Source of the DNA: Clostridia bacterium
GTDB taxonomy: Bacteria > Bacillota > Peptococcia > DRI-13 > DTU073
Direction: 5' to 3'
DNA: 11,834 nt
Assembly (NCBI GenBank): GCA_028709105.1
Contig: JAQVYD010000029.1
Location: 1-11,834 of the forward strand
Made by a program: the position numbers and the translations under genes. Of the stretch, positions 1 through 6,789 are shown piece by piece (position 1 is the stretch's first letter; each line of letters starts with the position of its first letter). Under the pieces are notes generated by a model. It was given only the letters and a program-made list of their open reading frames with translations, searched no databases and had not been told where the DNA came from.

Positions 1-4
1 TGCT

Positions 5-10
5 ATTATA
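5..10 (-). promoter_or_regulatory. Extended -10 box of a gene beyond the left edge
   Basis: The minus strand reads TGGTATAAT, a consensus TATAAT with the TGn extension. No good -35 is visible 16-18 bp upstream, as is usual for extended -10 promoters. The 76 bp between the terminator and the edge hold nothing else I can support. The start site and its gene are outside the window. Confidence 0.45.
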
Positions 11-76
11 CCACATTATTCTACTTTTTTCCTGTCTTGGTATTGTTTGTTACGTTTTTATTATTTTTTACGCAAA

Positions 77-122
77 AGAGAAGGGAGGGTCTCATAACTA
101 ACTATGAGCTCCTCCCTTCTCT
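77..122 (-). terminator. Long hairpin terminator of the LevR-like/HPr operon
   Basis: Arms 77-88 and 111-122 pair perfectly over 12 bp (AGAGAAGGGAGG). After one G-T pair and one mismatch, 91-96 and 103-108 pair over 6 bp around a 6-base loop. On the minus strand the stem is followed by TTTTGCGT, a short T run. It lies 24 bp after the last HPr stop codon. The AG/CT-rich outer stem makes it one of the strongest structures in the window. Confidence 0.8.
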
Positions 123-145
123 ACATTTGCTACATCTTGCTTTTC

Positions 146-409
146 TTACTCGGTAAAATTGTTTTTAATTAAAGAAAGCAAAACTTTTTCCGCTACCTCC
201 TCGTCTTCACCTTCAATAATCAAGTTTACTTTATCTCCCTTGCTGATACCCGCCGAGAGAACAGAAACAATACTCTTCCCATTATAACGATGCTCTCCTT
301 TTTCCACAAAGACAGAAGCTTTAAATCTACTCGCTAAATCAACAAAAACCGCGGCAGGACGGACATGAAGACCAGCTTCATTTGTAAATTCAACCTGTCT
401 GATAATCAT
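146..409 (-). CDS. HPr-family phosphocarrier protein (second copy)
   Basis: 87 residues when started at the ATG at 407-409, which has AGAGG seven bases upstream and gives the normal HPr length. An upstream ATG (437-439) would add ten residues and overlap the DUF2148 gene, with no clear ribosome site. His15 (GLHVRPA), Arg17 and Ser46 (NGKSIVSVL) are all kept, so it is not a Crh-type protein that has lost His15. By my count 49 of 87 positions are identical to the HPr at 1333-1596, with no gap. Differences include Val16 for Ala beside the active histidine and several changes on the first helix (Asp24, Leu25) that contacts enzyme I and EIIA domains. That suggests a divergent duplicate with its own partners. 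It is the last gene of the LevR-like operon and is followed by a long hairpin. Confidence 0.9.
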   Translation of the reverse strand: MIIRQVEFTNEAGLHVRPAAVFVDLASRFKASVFVEKGEHRYNGKSIVSVLSAGISKGDKVNLIIEGEDEEVAEKVLLSLIKNNFTE

Positions 410-425
410 CCTTTTACCTCTAAAG

Positions 426-956
426 TTATTTTCTGTCAAAATAAATACTTTTACCCTCGGCGGAAACAGGAATCCCTACAACAATTTGTCCCTCCATCAT
501 CCCTATGTTCCTCGCTACGGCACCAACACGATACATAATCCGATTATCTAAATTAAAGATACTGGCTGTCTTTACAGCAGAACCTAAAGCAATACCCAAA
601 TCTAAAAGCCGCCAAGCACAAAGAGGTCCCGCAAATTCTTCCCCCTCGACAGTTTTTAAATCAGCACAATTGTTAACACCACAAGCACCACAATTTAAGC
701 CTGCCACCCGGGGATCTTCTAAGGAAAGCAATAATACCGCGCTAGAATTCCTGACATTTTCACCATCACGATCATAATTTTTTTTCTTATTTCCCTCACC
801 ATATTTTACCATGGCATCAGCTAGTTTTTTTACTTCCTCGCCGGCAATAATTTTTATACCTACAAAATCATCGCCTTTGGCCTTCGGTGCCGTCCTCGCG
901 GCAATAGCCATAAATTCAACACCACGAATTATACTATCCTCCATCATCTTTTCCAT
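426..956 (-). CDS. DUF2148 (ferredoxin-domain) protein, probable iron-sulfur protein
   Basis: 176 residues from the ATG at 954-956, which has a GGGGTGG ribosome site; an ATG 36 bases upstream is open but has no comparable site. Four cysteines lie in the centre: Cys89, Cys92, Cys97 (LNCGACGVNNC) and Cys113 (GPLC), the pattern of the DUF2148 family, predicted to hold a [4Fe-4S] cluster. An N-terminal helix with MAIAARTAPKAKG and a C-terminal part with ARNIGMMEG and VGIPVSAEGKSIYFDR are typical of that family in strict anaerobes. There are no membrane segments. Its function has not been established to my knowledge; a redox or stress role is guessed for the family. It overlaps the six-cysteine gene by 23 bp and ends 16 bp before the second HPr gene, so it is embedded between PTS genes. 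Confidence 0.85.
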   Translation of the reverse strand: MEKMMEDSIIRGVEFMAIAARTAPKAKGDDFVGIKIIAGEEVKKLADAMVKYGEGNKKKNYDRDGENVRNSSAVLLLSLEDPRVAGLNCGACGVNNCADLKTVEGEEFAGPLCAWRLLDLGIALGSAVKTASIFNLDNRIMYRVGAVARNIGMMEGQIVVGIPVSAEGKSIYFDRK

Positions 957-1296
957 TATTCCACCCCTTTCCTTTCTTATTCTCGTCAACAACCTCTTCT
1001 ACTTCTTTTACTAGACGATAAGGCTTGGTAATAATACGGGCAGGCAGAGTTAAAATAGCCCGATGTAAATCTTTCTTTAATTCTTCACTCACTCGTTTCG
1101 GTTTTGTCAAGATTCGCTGCACAATATCTTGGGCATAGAGAGTTAGTAGGGTCTGCTCACAAAAAGGAATCTCTCGACCACACTTTGCACATTCCGAACG
1201 CAGCAAAACATTGTTGCTATAAATAAGAAAATGAGGGCCCTCCTGTTTACAGCCATTACAATAAAAATCGCATTGGATACGTTTAATTGTGGTCAT
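934..1296 (-). CDS. Small six-cysteine protein with zinc-ribbon-like N-terminus
   Basis: 120 residues, function unknown. The N-terminal half holds Cys9, Cys13, Cys16, Cys36, Cys39 and Cys46. The pairs C-x2-C at 13-16 and 36-39, twenty residues apart, are the classic spacing of a zinc ribbon or rubredoxin-like knuckle. The C-terminal half (about 50-120) is mostly helical and charged, and ends in a low-complexity Lys/Gly/Asp tail that overlaps the next gene. There is no signal peptide or membrane segment, so it should be cytoplasmic. ATG follows AGGGGGAG at good spacing. It lies 36 bp after the HPr gene and overlaps the DUF2148 gene by 23 bp, so it belongs to the same transcript and is probably translationally coupled. 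A DNA/RNA-binding or metal-handling role is possible but unsupported. Confidence 0.8.
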   Translation of the reverse strand: MTTIKRIQCDFYCNGCKQEGPHFLIYSNNVLLRSECAKCGREIPFCEQTLLTLYAQDIVQRILTKPKRVSEELKKDLHRAILTLPARIITKPYRLVKEVEEVVDENKKGKGWNNGKDDGG

Positions 1297-1332
1297 CCAA
1301 CTCCCCCTTCCTTTTTAAAATATAAGCAGCTA

Positions 1333-1596
1333 TTATTCTCCAAAATTCCCTTCAATTAATGCTACTAAGGCTTTTTCTGCTTCTTGCTCATCCTCTCCCT
1401 CTATGACTAAAGTAATCTGAGTACCCTTACCGATACCTCCTGAAAGGACAGAGATAATACTTTTAGCATTGATTGTTTTATCCCCTTTTTCAATAACAAT
1501 ACTCGACTTAAACTTACTCGCCTTTTGGACAAACATGGAAGCCGGACGTGCATGTAACCCTGTTTCATTAGTAACCGTAATCTCTTTTTTAATCAT
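1333..1596 (-). CDS. ptsH: HPr, phosphocarrier protein of the PTS (first copy)
   Basis: An 87-residue standard-length HPr. His15 in GLHARPA takes phosphate from enzyme I and passes it to EIIA domains. Ser46 (NAKSIISVL) is the site phosphorylated by HPr kinase in Bacillota for CcpA-type catabolite control. Both sites and Arg17 are intact. It sits 38 bp after the LevR-like gene, which carries three PTS domains, with a GGGAGG ribosome site ten bases before ATG. That suggests it is either the general HPr of the cell or a dedicated partner of the regulator. Because the window also carries ptsI and a second HPr about 1.2 kb downstream, I use the name ptsH here on family grounds only. Confidence 0.92.
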   Translation of the reverse strand: MIKKEITVTNETGLHARPASMFVQKASKFKSSIVIEKGDKTINAKSIISVLSGGIGKGTQITLVIEGEDEQEAEKALVALIEGNFGE

Positions 1597-1634
1597 TATT
1601 TTATGCCTCCCTTTTCACTTTCAACAAAACAAAT

Positions 1635-4592
1635 CTATTCTTTATCCTTAAAACCTTTTAATAAACTTAACACATCTTCAACTTTCTTGGCCTTTTTCAT
1701 CATTTCGATTATTTCTTGATTATAAATCATCTTATATATTCGCTGAAACTCATGTTTAGAAGCTTCATTTAAAGCAAGCATAAAGATTATCGATACTGGT
1801 GTTTCCTCTCCCCAGACAATCGGTTTCTTTAAAATTAAGACGCCAATAGCAGGTAAAATAATATCTTCACTATAACCATGAGGAATGGCAAGGGAATTCC
1901 CCAAGGCCGTTGTAGCCAGTGCTTCTCTTTCCCTTACCCCCTGTATAAATTTTTCGGTTACATAACCTTTTTTAGTAAGCAGATCCGCCATCAGGACAAG
2001 TGCCTCCTGCTTATCTTTAACCTCTGACTTTAAAATAATTAGCTCTCTCCTGAATAATGAAATGTTTTTTTCACTAACCACGATACCTCCTTTTACTAAA
2101 TTATATTTTGCCTTAATGATCTGCCTTAATTTAGTTATACCTGTACCTTTTAAAATATCAGTTGCAGAGACAAAAGGAACTTCCGGATGATGCGGATTTA
2201 CAGTACCGATAATCGCCAGAACACCCATATTGCGTCTTATTTTTTCGATCTGTTCCAAAATATCATTTTCATCCAAGACACCTAGCGTAATAATTTTAAT
2301 CTTTTCGTTTATTTTCTTAATCTCAGGAGCTATTTTCTTTTGGATTAGCTTCGCTGTACCTTCGCCGGTAAGACATAAACTGATTACCCCAATCTCACTG
2401 GAATTGTAAGGTTTAGCCTCCCCTAAAGTTACTGTTCCCGTGGACTTCTCTTTAATTAAGGAATCGGCCACATCATCCAGGTCAGAATCCGGAAGAAGTA
2501 CTTTTCTTACAGCTTCAATAACCATTAACGTATCAACTCTGGTCACCGTACGCGTTTTTATGCCTGTCCGCTGGGTAATCTGCTGACCAAACCCAAGGAG
2601 AGAACCCATATCTACCAAAAGCAATACACCCTTACCACGATCCGCCTTTACCACTGCCTCTAGTGTTCTGTCTAAAGCATCTTCAGGTTTCTCATCCAAA
2701 GCCATTTCTACAGTTTTGATCAAATTAACACCTAAAAGCCTATTCGCGACAAAAGCCATCCCTTCCGCGACATGACCATGAGAAATAATAATCAAACCAA
2801 TAGTTTCCTGAGAATTGACATCTTTTTTGGCCAGAGTTTTTAAATACATGGCAATAAACCCGACTTCATCCTCCGGTAATTCTATTCCCAGATAATAATT
2901 AGTAAGAGAAGCCATTTCTAAAGCAATTTCAAACTCTTTTCGATAGTTCTTTTTCACATAATCCAACTTCGGATTAATAATGGTTTTGCCACTCTTAATC
3001 CTTTCCACAGAAGCGTTCAAATGTGTCGCCAAACAATAAAATAAGGTGTCATCAATTTCACTTAGTCCCGCTACAGCAATCTTAATCATTTCCTGCACAA
3101 GTTCAACGATCTTAGTTCCCACGATGAGTTTTAAATCTTCTTTAATAAATTTGTTCTTATTTTTTTTCACCTGTCGAATCATATTTCTTACTTTGGCCTC
3201 CAGGTCATCACCAATAATTTTATTAATGACCTCATTAGAAAGACCTTGCCCTTGCAATTTTTGGTAATCCTCTTCAATGTTTTTATAGATCTCATCAGGG
3301 AAATTATATAGGCTATCCTTGGCATTCGCTACAACATCAACAGTATCAGGATAAAAAACAAGGTCATCCCTAATATATTTCTCAATTTCACTGCGATTCC
3401 AAGTAGCATTTAACATTCCTTTACTTACATGTGCTGGTAAAGCCCCTATATCTACAAAAATACCCTCATTTTTATTCCCTTCCGCAACATACGTAAGAAA
3501 TCCCCGCGCACAAGCCACCTGAATATCGGAACGCAACTGACCAATATTTCCCACACAATCGTAAACCGAAAGAGCTTTTAAGGCATTATAAGTAACCGCA
3601 ATCGTTTTATTAATACGAGCTGCTTCTTTTTGAAAAAACATTTTTATAATTTCGGATCTTTCCTCGGCAGGCCTAGTTGATAAAGTAGGTAATTCAATAA
3701 TCATCGGTATTCTACGCCTAAATGTCCCAAGTAAGCTTGTCTCAATATTTTCTGTTGTTGCTGCAATAATCATGATCTTAGCAGTTAAAGTAGAACTCGT
3801 TTCCCCCAGTCTCCTATATTTACCTTTATCAATAAGCTGAAAAAGAATTTCCTGACCATCAGGCGGCAAACGATGAACTTCATCTAAAAATAAAATGCCT
3901 CCGTCTGCCTTAGAAACCAAACCATCTTTATCTGCTTCCGCACCTGTGAAGGCACCTTTCTTATAGCCAAACAATTGGGCCAGCAACAACTGTGGATTTT
4001 CTGCATAATCGGCACAATTAAAAATTACAAAAGGGAATTCCTCAGCCGTAACATTTTTAGCCTGTAAAGCAAATTTATACATTGATTCAGCCATTTCACT
4101 TTTTCCTACACCTGTTAAACCTACAATTAAGGTATGCAGGCCATTAGGAGGATAAAGCACAGCTGCCTTAGCCTGTTCAACCTTTACCCGTAAACTTTTA
4201 TTCCAACCAATCATTGTCGCAAAGGGGTCTGCTTGTTGAGGAGTTTTCGTTTCTTCCTTCCTTTCCTCAGCTTGACGTTCACTCGGTTTGAGGCGTTCCA
4301 GATCCATCTCGTTCACTATTTTAGAAACACTATACCTCGAGATATTAAAACCTCTTTTCTTTATTTCGGTAGTAAGTGCCCTTTCCGAAATCCCCGAAAA
4401 ATTAGCTAAAATTACTTTAATTTCTTTAACCAACAATGGTTTTCTTCTTTCTCTGGAATCGGGTAAATCTGCAGATTGTCTAAGTTGTGTGACTTCACTA
4501 CGATTCAAAAAAAGTTGTTTAGCTAATTCCTCATCAGTAAACGGATTTTTTTTATCTTCATTATTTATAATTTGCCTTAACCTTTCCCTCAT
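1635..4592 (-). CDS. LevR-like sigma-54-dependent activator with PTS regulatory domains
   Basis: 985 residues, encoded from an ATG with a GAGGGGGGA ribosome site. In order: two short HTH-like units (about 15-50 and 52-100), the second resembling the RpoN box region; an AAA+ sigma-54 activation domain (about 125-375) with Walker A GLTGVGKS (158-165), the sigma-54 contact loop GAFTGA (213-218) and Walker B ILFLDE (233-238); a PRD (about 480-590, His524); an EIIA-Man-type domain (about 596-725, His605 in SHGHVAEGM); an EIIB-Gat-like region (about 733-830, Cys740 in LCLTGEGTA); and a C-terminal EIIA-Fru/Mtl domain (about 860-980, His905 in AIPHG). In LevR-type proteins, phosphorylation of these domains by HPr and EIIB sets activity. 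B. subtilis LevR ends in a short PRD2, so the EIIA ending here is different. The second PRD position that is often His reads Met/Tyr (FIAMYL). It would activate -24/-12 promoters such as 6001-6017. It heads the operon with HPr, 38 bp away. Confidence 0.93.
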   Translation of the reverse strand: MRERLRQIINNEDKKNPFTDEELAKQLFLNRSEVTQLRQSADLPDSRERRKPLLVKEIKVILANFSGISERALTTEIKKRGFNISRYSVSKIVNEMDLERLKPSERQAEERKEETKTPQQADPFATMIGWNKSLRVKVEQAKAAVLYPPNGLHTLIVGLTGVGKSEMAESMYKFALQAKNVTAEEFPFVIFNCADYAENPQLLLAQLFGYKKGAFTGAEADKDGLVSKADGGILFLDEVHRLPPDGQEILFQLIDKGKYRRLGETSSTLTAKIMIIAATTENIETSLLGTFRRRIPMIIELPTLSTRPAEERSEIIKMFFQKEAARINKTIAVTYNALKALSVYDCVGNIGQLRSDIQVACARGFLTYVAEGNKNEGIFVDIGALPAHVSKGMLNATWNRSEIEKYIRDDLVFYPDTVDVVANAKDSLYNFPDEIYKNIEEDYQKLQGQGLSNEVINKIIGDDLEAKVRNMIRQVKKNKNKFIKEDLKLIVGTKIVELVQEMIKIAVAGLSEIDDTLFYCLATHLNASVERIKSGKTIINPKLDYVKKNYRKEFEIALEMASLTNYYLGIELPEDEVGFIAMYLKTLAKKDVNSQETIGLIIISHGHVAEGMAFVANRLLGVNLIKTVEMALDEKPEDALDRTLEAVVKADRGKGVLLLVDMGSLLGFGQQITQRTGIKTRTVTRVDTLMVIEAVRKVLLPDSDLDDVADSLIKEKSTGTVTLGEAKPYNSSEIGVISLCLTGEGTAKLIQKKIAPEIKKINEKIKIITLGVLDENDILEQIEKIRRNMGVLAIIGTVNPHHPEVPFVSATDILKGTGITKLRQIIKAKYNLVKGGIVVSEKNISLFRRELIILKSEVKDKQEALVLMADLLTKKGYVTEKFIQGVREREALATTALGNSLAIPHGYSEDIILPAIGVLILKKPIVWGEETPVSIIFMLALNEASKHEFQRIYKMIYNQEIIEMMKKAKKVEDVLSLLKGFKDKE

Positions 4593-4617
4593 ACCATCCC
4601 CCCTCTGCCTTTAAAAA

Positions 4618-4640
4618 GTACCTTTATTAATTAAAGGTAC
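4618..4640 (-). terminator. Terminator overlapping the SDR stop codon
   Basis: GTACCTTTA (4618-4626) and TAAAGGTAC (4632-4640) form a perfect 9-bp stem with a 5-base loop that contains the TAA stop of the SDR gene. On the minus strand the stem is directly followed by TTTTT. It would end the transcript that began at the sigma-54 promoter or further upstream. It lies only 26 bp before the LevR-like ATG. Confidence 0.65.
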
Positions 4641-5418
4641 GGCCCCCATCCATCACAATAATTTGTCCATTGATAAAACCCCCTAAATCAGAGGCTAAAA
4701 ATGCCGCCAGATGACCAACATCTTCCGGTTTACCCAATCTTCTAAGCGGAACCTGCATAATTAATTTTTCCTGATCCTCTTTTCCGGGATAAAGATCTTT
4801 TAAAAAATCTGTTTCTATTAACGTCGGGGCAATGACATTTGTTCTAATTCCTTTAGGACCCAAATAGCGGGCAAGATTTCTAGTGAACCCAATCATCGCT
4901 GCCTTAGAAGCTGCATAATGCGGTCCGCCTCCCCCGCCGGTATACGCTCCGGTGGAAGCAATATTAATAATTACCCCTCCCTGAGAAGACAGCATATAAG
5001 GCAATACACCTTTTACACAATAAAAAGACCCGAGAATATTCACCTTAAATGTTCTCTCAATTTCTTCAAAAGAAAGATCCTCTATATTCATTCTAGAAGT
5101 TATACCGGCATTATTTACTAAAATATCTATTTTCCCTAATTCGTTGACAACCTGTTCACAGATCTCTTGGGCTTCTCTGGGATTACTTACATTACCCTGA
5201 ACGGCAAAAGCGTCCCCACCCGTCTTTTTGATTTCCTCCACAATTTCCCAAGCATCTTTTTTACTACGAACAAAATTAACGGCAACCTTAGCACCACATT
5301 GTGCATAAATTCGCGCTATACCACGCCCAATTCCCCTAGAGGCACCGGTAATTAAAGCTACCTTGGAAGATAAATCTATGGACAACATCTCAATTACTGA
5401 CTCCCCTCTTATTTTCAT
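4627..5418 (-). CDS. Short-chain dehydrogenase/reductase (SDR), FabG-like classical type
   Basis: A 263-residue NAD(P)-dependent oxidoreductase with every classical SDR mark: TGASRGIG (24-31), NNAG (102-105), Asn127 (KVN), catalytic Ser155 (IAS), Tyr168 and Lys172 (YAASK), and the C-terminal PEDVGHLAAFLASD block. An Arg-Ser pair after the second strand (NFVRSKK) favours NADP(H). The closest general types are 3-oxoacyl-ACP reductase, glucose/gluconate and sugar-acid dehydrogenases; the context favours a sugar or acid sugar. The stop of the membrane-protein gene overlaps its ATG by four bases (ATGA). The second ATG at 5386-5388 (MLSIDLSSKVALITG) matches the usual family N-terminus and has a better ribosome site (GAGGGGAG, though 12 bases away), so the true start may be there, giving 253 residues. 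The stop codon lies in the loop of a terminator hairpin. Confidence 0.92.
   Translation of the reverse strand: MKIRGESVIEMLSIDLSSKVALITGASRGIGRGIARIYAQCGAKVAVNFVRSKKDAWEIVEEIKKTGGDAFAVQGNVSNPREAQEICEQVVNELGKIDILVNNAGITSRMNIEDLSFEEIERTFKVNILGSFYCVKGVLPYMLSSQGGVIINIASTGAYTGGGGGPHYAASKAAMIGFTRNLARYLGPKGIRTNVIAPTLIETDFLKDLYPGKEDQEKLIMQVPLRRLGKPEDVGHLAAFLASDLGGFINGQIIVMDGGRTFN
4630..4658 (-). promoter_or_regulatory. Putative promoter of the LevR-like operon, inside the SDR 3' end
   Basis: On the minus strand TTGTGA (4653-4658; four of six to consensus) and TTTAAT (4630-4635; five of six) are 17 bp apart. Transcription would start near 4622-4624, after the first arm of the terminator hairpin. The new transcript would therefore not form the hairpin, and would carry the GAGGGGGGA ribosome site of the LevR-like gene. 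Confidence 0.4.
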
Positions 5419-5957
5419 TTTCTTTTTTTCGTTAAACCTTTAACGGCTTTACCTGGTATTGTCTCTTTAACACTTTTATGACGAGCATCCTCGGCCGGGT
5501 GTAATTTTCTCTCCCAAGCATCCAATTTCCCCATTAGTTCCTGTCCATTAGTTAGTTCCTTGGGGAAAAACCAATAGCGTCCTTTTAAAAAATTATTACG
5601 TCCTATGCGCAGGTGAACCTTGCTTGTCAAAGGGAATCTTTTTATTTTTAAATAAGTTAACTCTGACCATTTAAATTGATGCGACCTGCCATACGCATAA
5701 AAACTAATTTTCTCACCATCATCAGTAATTTTCCCCGGTTGATTTAAAGCAAAGATTTCAAAAAGAAGCAAAACAGGTAAAACAATAACTAAAGCTTGAT
5801 ACAAACCATTATTGGGGTCATTCCTCATTCCGATAATCCCCAGAACAAGAAAAAACAACATCATTAAAACCGGCCCAATAGACGATAAAAGATATTTCAT
5901 CGTCCTGTATTTATATACTTTTGCTGTATGATCAATCATTTTACCTTGCTCATCCAT
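5415..5957 (-). CDS. Small membrane protein with two membrane helices and a C-terminal beta-rich (PH-like) domain
   Basis: A 180-residue protein whose family I do not recognise with confidence. Two hydrophobic segments stand close together near the N-terminus (about 22-43 and 52-71), separated by a short polar loop (MRNDPNNG). About 75-135 alternates short strands (KISFYAYG, FKWSELTYLKIK, KVHLRIG, YWFFPKEL) in the manner of bacterial PH-like/YcxB-type membrane proteins, then a helix (136-152) and a very basic tail rich in Lys and Arg. The soluble part is probably cytoplasmic, because the positive charge lies there. It is the first gene after the sigma-54 promoter and shares an ATGA overlap with the dehydrogenase gene, so the two are made together. 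The function is unknown. The fold guess is from pattern only. Confidence 0.75.
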   Translation of the reverse strand: MDEQGKMIDHTAKVYKYRTMKYLLSSIGPVLMMLFFLVLGIIGMRNDPNNGLYQALVIVLPVLLLFEIFALNQPGKITDDGEKISFYAYGRSHQFKWSELTYLKIKRFPLTSKVHLRIGRNNFLKGRYWFFPKELTNGQELMGKLDAWERKLHPAEDARHKSVKETIPGKAVKGLTKKRK

Positions 5958-6000
5958 TTAAAGGTCCCCCCTTTCCCTTACTTCTTAAATTAATAAATTA

Positions 6001-6017
6001 TGCAAAAAGAGTACCAA
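6001..6017 (-). promoter_or_regulatory. Sigma-54 (-24/-12) promoter
   Basis: The minus strand reads TTGGTACTCTTTTTGCA. It contains the invariant GG and GC exactly ten bases apart and agrees with the YTGGCACG-N4-TTGCW consensus at all but two defined positions. The start site would fall near 5990, about 33 bases before the next ATG and upstream of its GGAAAGGGGGGA ribosome site. It is the only match I found in the gaps between genes. A LevR-like sigma-54 activator is encoded about 1.4 kb downstream. I could not point to an upstream activator site. Confidence 0.65.
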
Positions 6018-6038
6018 GGGGCGGTGGAAATTGTTTTA

Positions 6039-6683
6039 TTACTGGCCGTACTTTTCAATAACCCACTTTCTTAAAGTCTTACATTCTTGGTCATCTAAAA
6101 TCTTTAACTGTCCCATATTTTTAGCATAATACGTAATTTTAGCCGCTTCTTCCACAATTACCGCATTAGCAAAAGCCGTCTTAAGATTTGAACCAACCGT
6201 TAATAAACCATGATTAGACATTAAAACAGCATGTTTGTCCTGTAAAGTCTCGCTAACAATTTCGGCCAATTCCATAGAACCCATCCGTCTGTAAGGCGCA
6301 GTTTTAACAGGTTCGCCCACCAAAGCAGCCAATTCAGCAGCAATCACAGGAAATTCCACATAACAAGAGGCCCAAGCCGTCGCGAAAACGGAATGGGTAT
6401 GAACAACTCCGCAGACATCCTTTCTCTTCCGATAAACCATAGTATGCATTGGTGTTTCCACAGATGGCTTTCGCTGACCATCGATGATTTTACCCTGGTC
6501 ATCCATGACGACAATATCTGCCGCTTCTAAGTCCTCATAATCCATACCACTGGGAGTTATACAAACATAGCCGGTTTCCTGATCTCGTAAGCTAAAATTA
6601 CCGAATGTCAAGGCAATCAGCCCCAATTGCTGTGCTTTAAGAGCAATTTTAATTACTTCTTCTCTTTGCTTTTCTAACAACAT
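6039..6683 (-). CDS. Class II aldolase/adducin-family protein (FucA/AraD type)
   Basis: A 214-residue cytoplasmic zinc enzyme of the family that cleaves or epimerises sugar 1-phosphates, or dehydrates or decarboxylates related compounds. The zinc site is complete by comparison with E. coli FucA: Glu76 (PSVETPMH), His95 and His97 (VVHTHS) and His158 (SNHG). GNFS (28-31) and TPSG (43-46), which bind the substrate phosphate, are also present. By a hand alignment with a constant +3 offset, FucA's proton donor Tyr113 corresponds to Ala116 (VIAAELAALVG), so true L-fuculose-1-phosphate aldolase activity should not be assumed. Relatives with the same fold include ribulose-5-phosphate 4-epimerase, MtnB dehydratase, OtnC-type decarboxylases and the deoxypentulose-phosphate aldolase of the DHAP shunt. 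Its position just after the RuBisCO-like gene suggests it acts on the next or previous intermediate. ATG has a GAAGGAG site 10 bases upstream; an ATG 7 bases earlier is out of frame. Confidence 0.9.
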   Translation of the reverse strand: MLLEKQREEVIKIALKAQQLGLIALTFGNFSLRDQETGYVCITPSGMDYEDLEAADIVVMDDQGKIIDGQRKPSVETPMHTMVYRKRKDVCGVVHTHSVFATAWASCYVEFPVIAAELAALVGEPVKTAPYRRMGSMELAEIVSETLQDKHAVLMSNHGLLTVGSNLKTAFANAVIVEEAAKITYYAKNMGQLKILDDQECKTLRKWVIEKYGQ

Positions 6684-6712
6684 TAACCATCAACTCCTTC
6701 TCTGACATCATA

Positions 6713-6718
6713 ATTATA
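6713..6718 (-). promoter_or_regulatory. Consensus -10 box for the class II aldolase gene
   Basis: A perfect TATAAT on the minus strand, 29 bp before the ATG and followed by a GAAGGAG ribosome site. No convincing -35 is seen at the right distance (AAATTA), so the promoter may be weak or activator-dependent. The 197-bp gap between the RuBisCO-like and aldolase genes contains this box, the terminator at 6790-6821 and otherwise plain AT-rich DNA. Confidence 0.5.
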
Positions 6719-6789
6719 TTTTAATACAAAAATAGTAATTTGTTTGCATATTTTTCATGATACCCAAAATCAACAAAAAGATTAGCAAA

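Noticed and set aside
146..409. Second HPr as Crh.
   Set aside because: Crh lacks His15; this protein keeps it.
146..439. Starting the second HPr at the upstream ATG (437-439).
   Set aside because: It adds ten non-family residues, overlaps the DUF2148 stop and lacks a ribosome site; the ATG at 407-409 gives the standard 87 residues and a good AGAGG site.
505..1014. Plus-strand open frames (for example 505-777, 811-1014, 3046-3267, 4288-4614, 4918-5121).
   Set aside because: They lie wholly opposite well-supported minus-strand genes, lack ribosome sites and show composition typical of antisense shadows.
6724..6760. Catabolite-responsive (cre) site upstream of the aldolase gene.
   Set aside because: TGAAAAATATGCAA resembles the flanks but lacks the central CG and proper symmetry.
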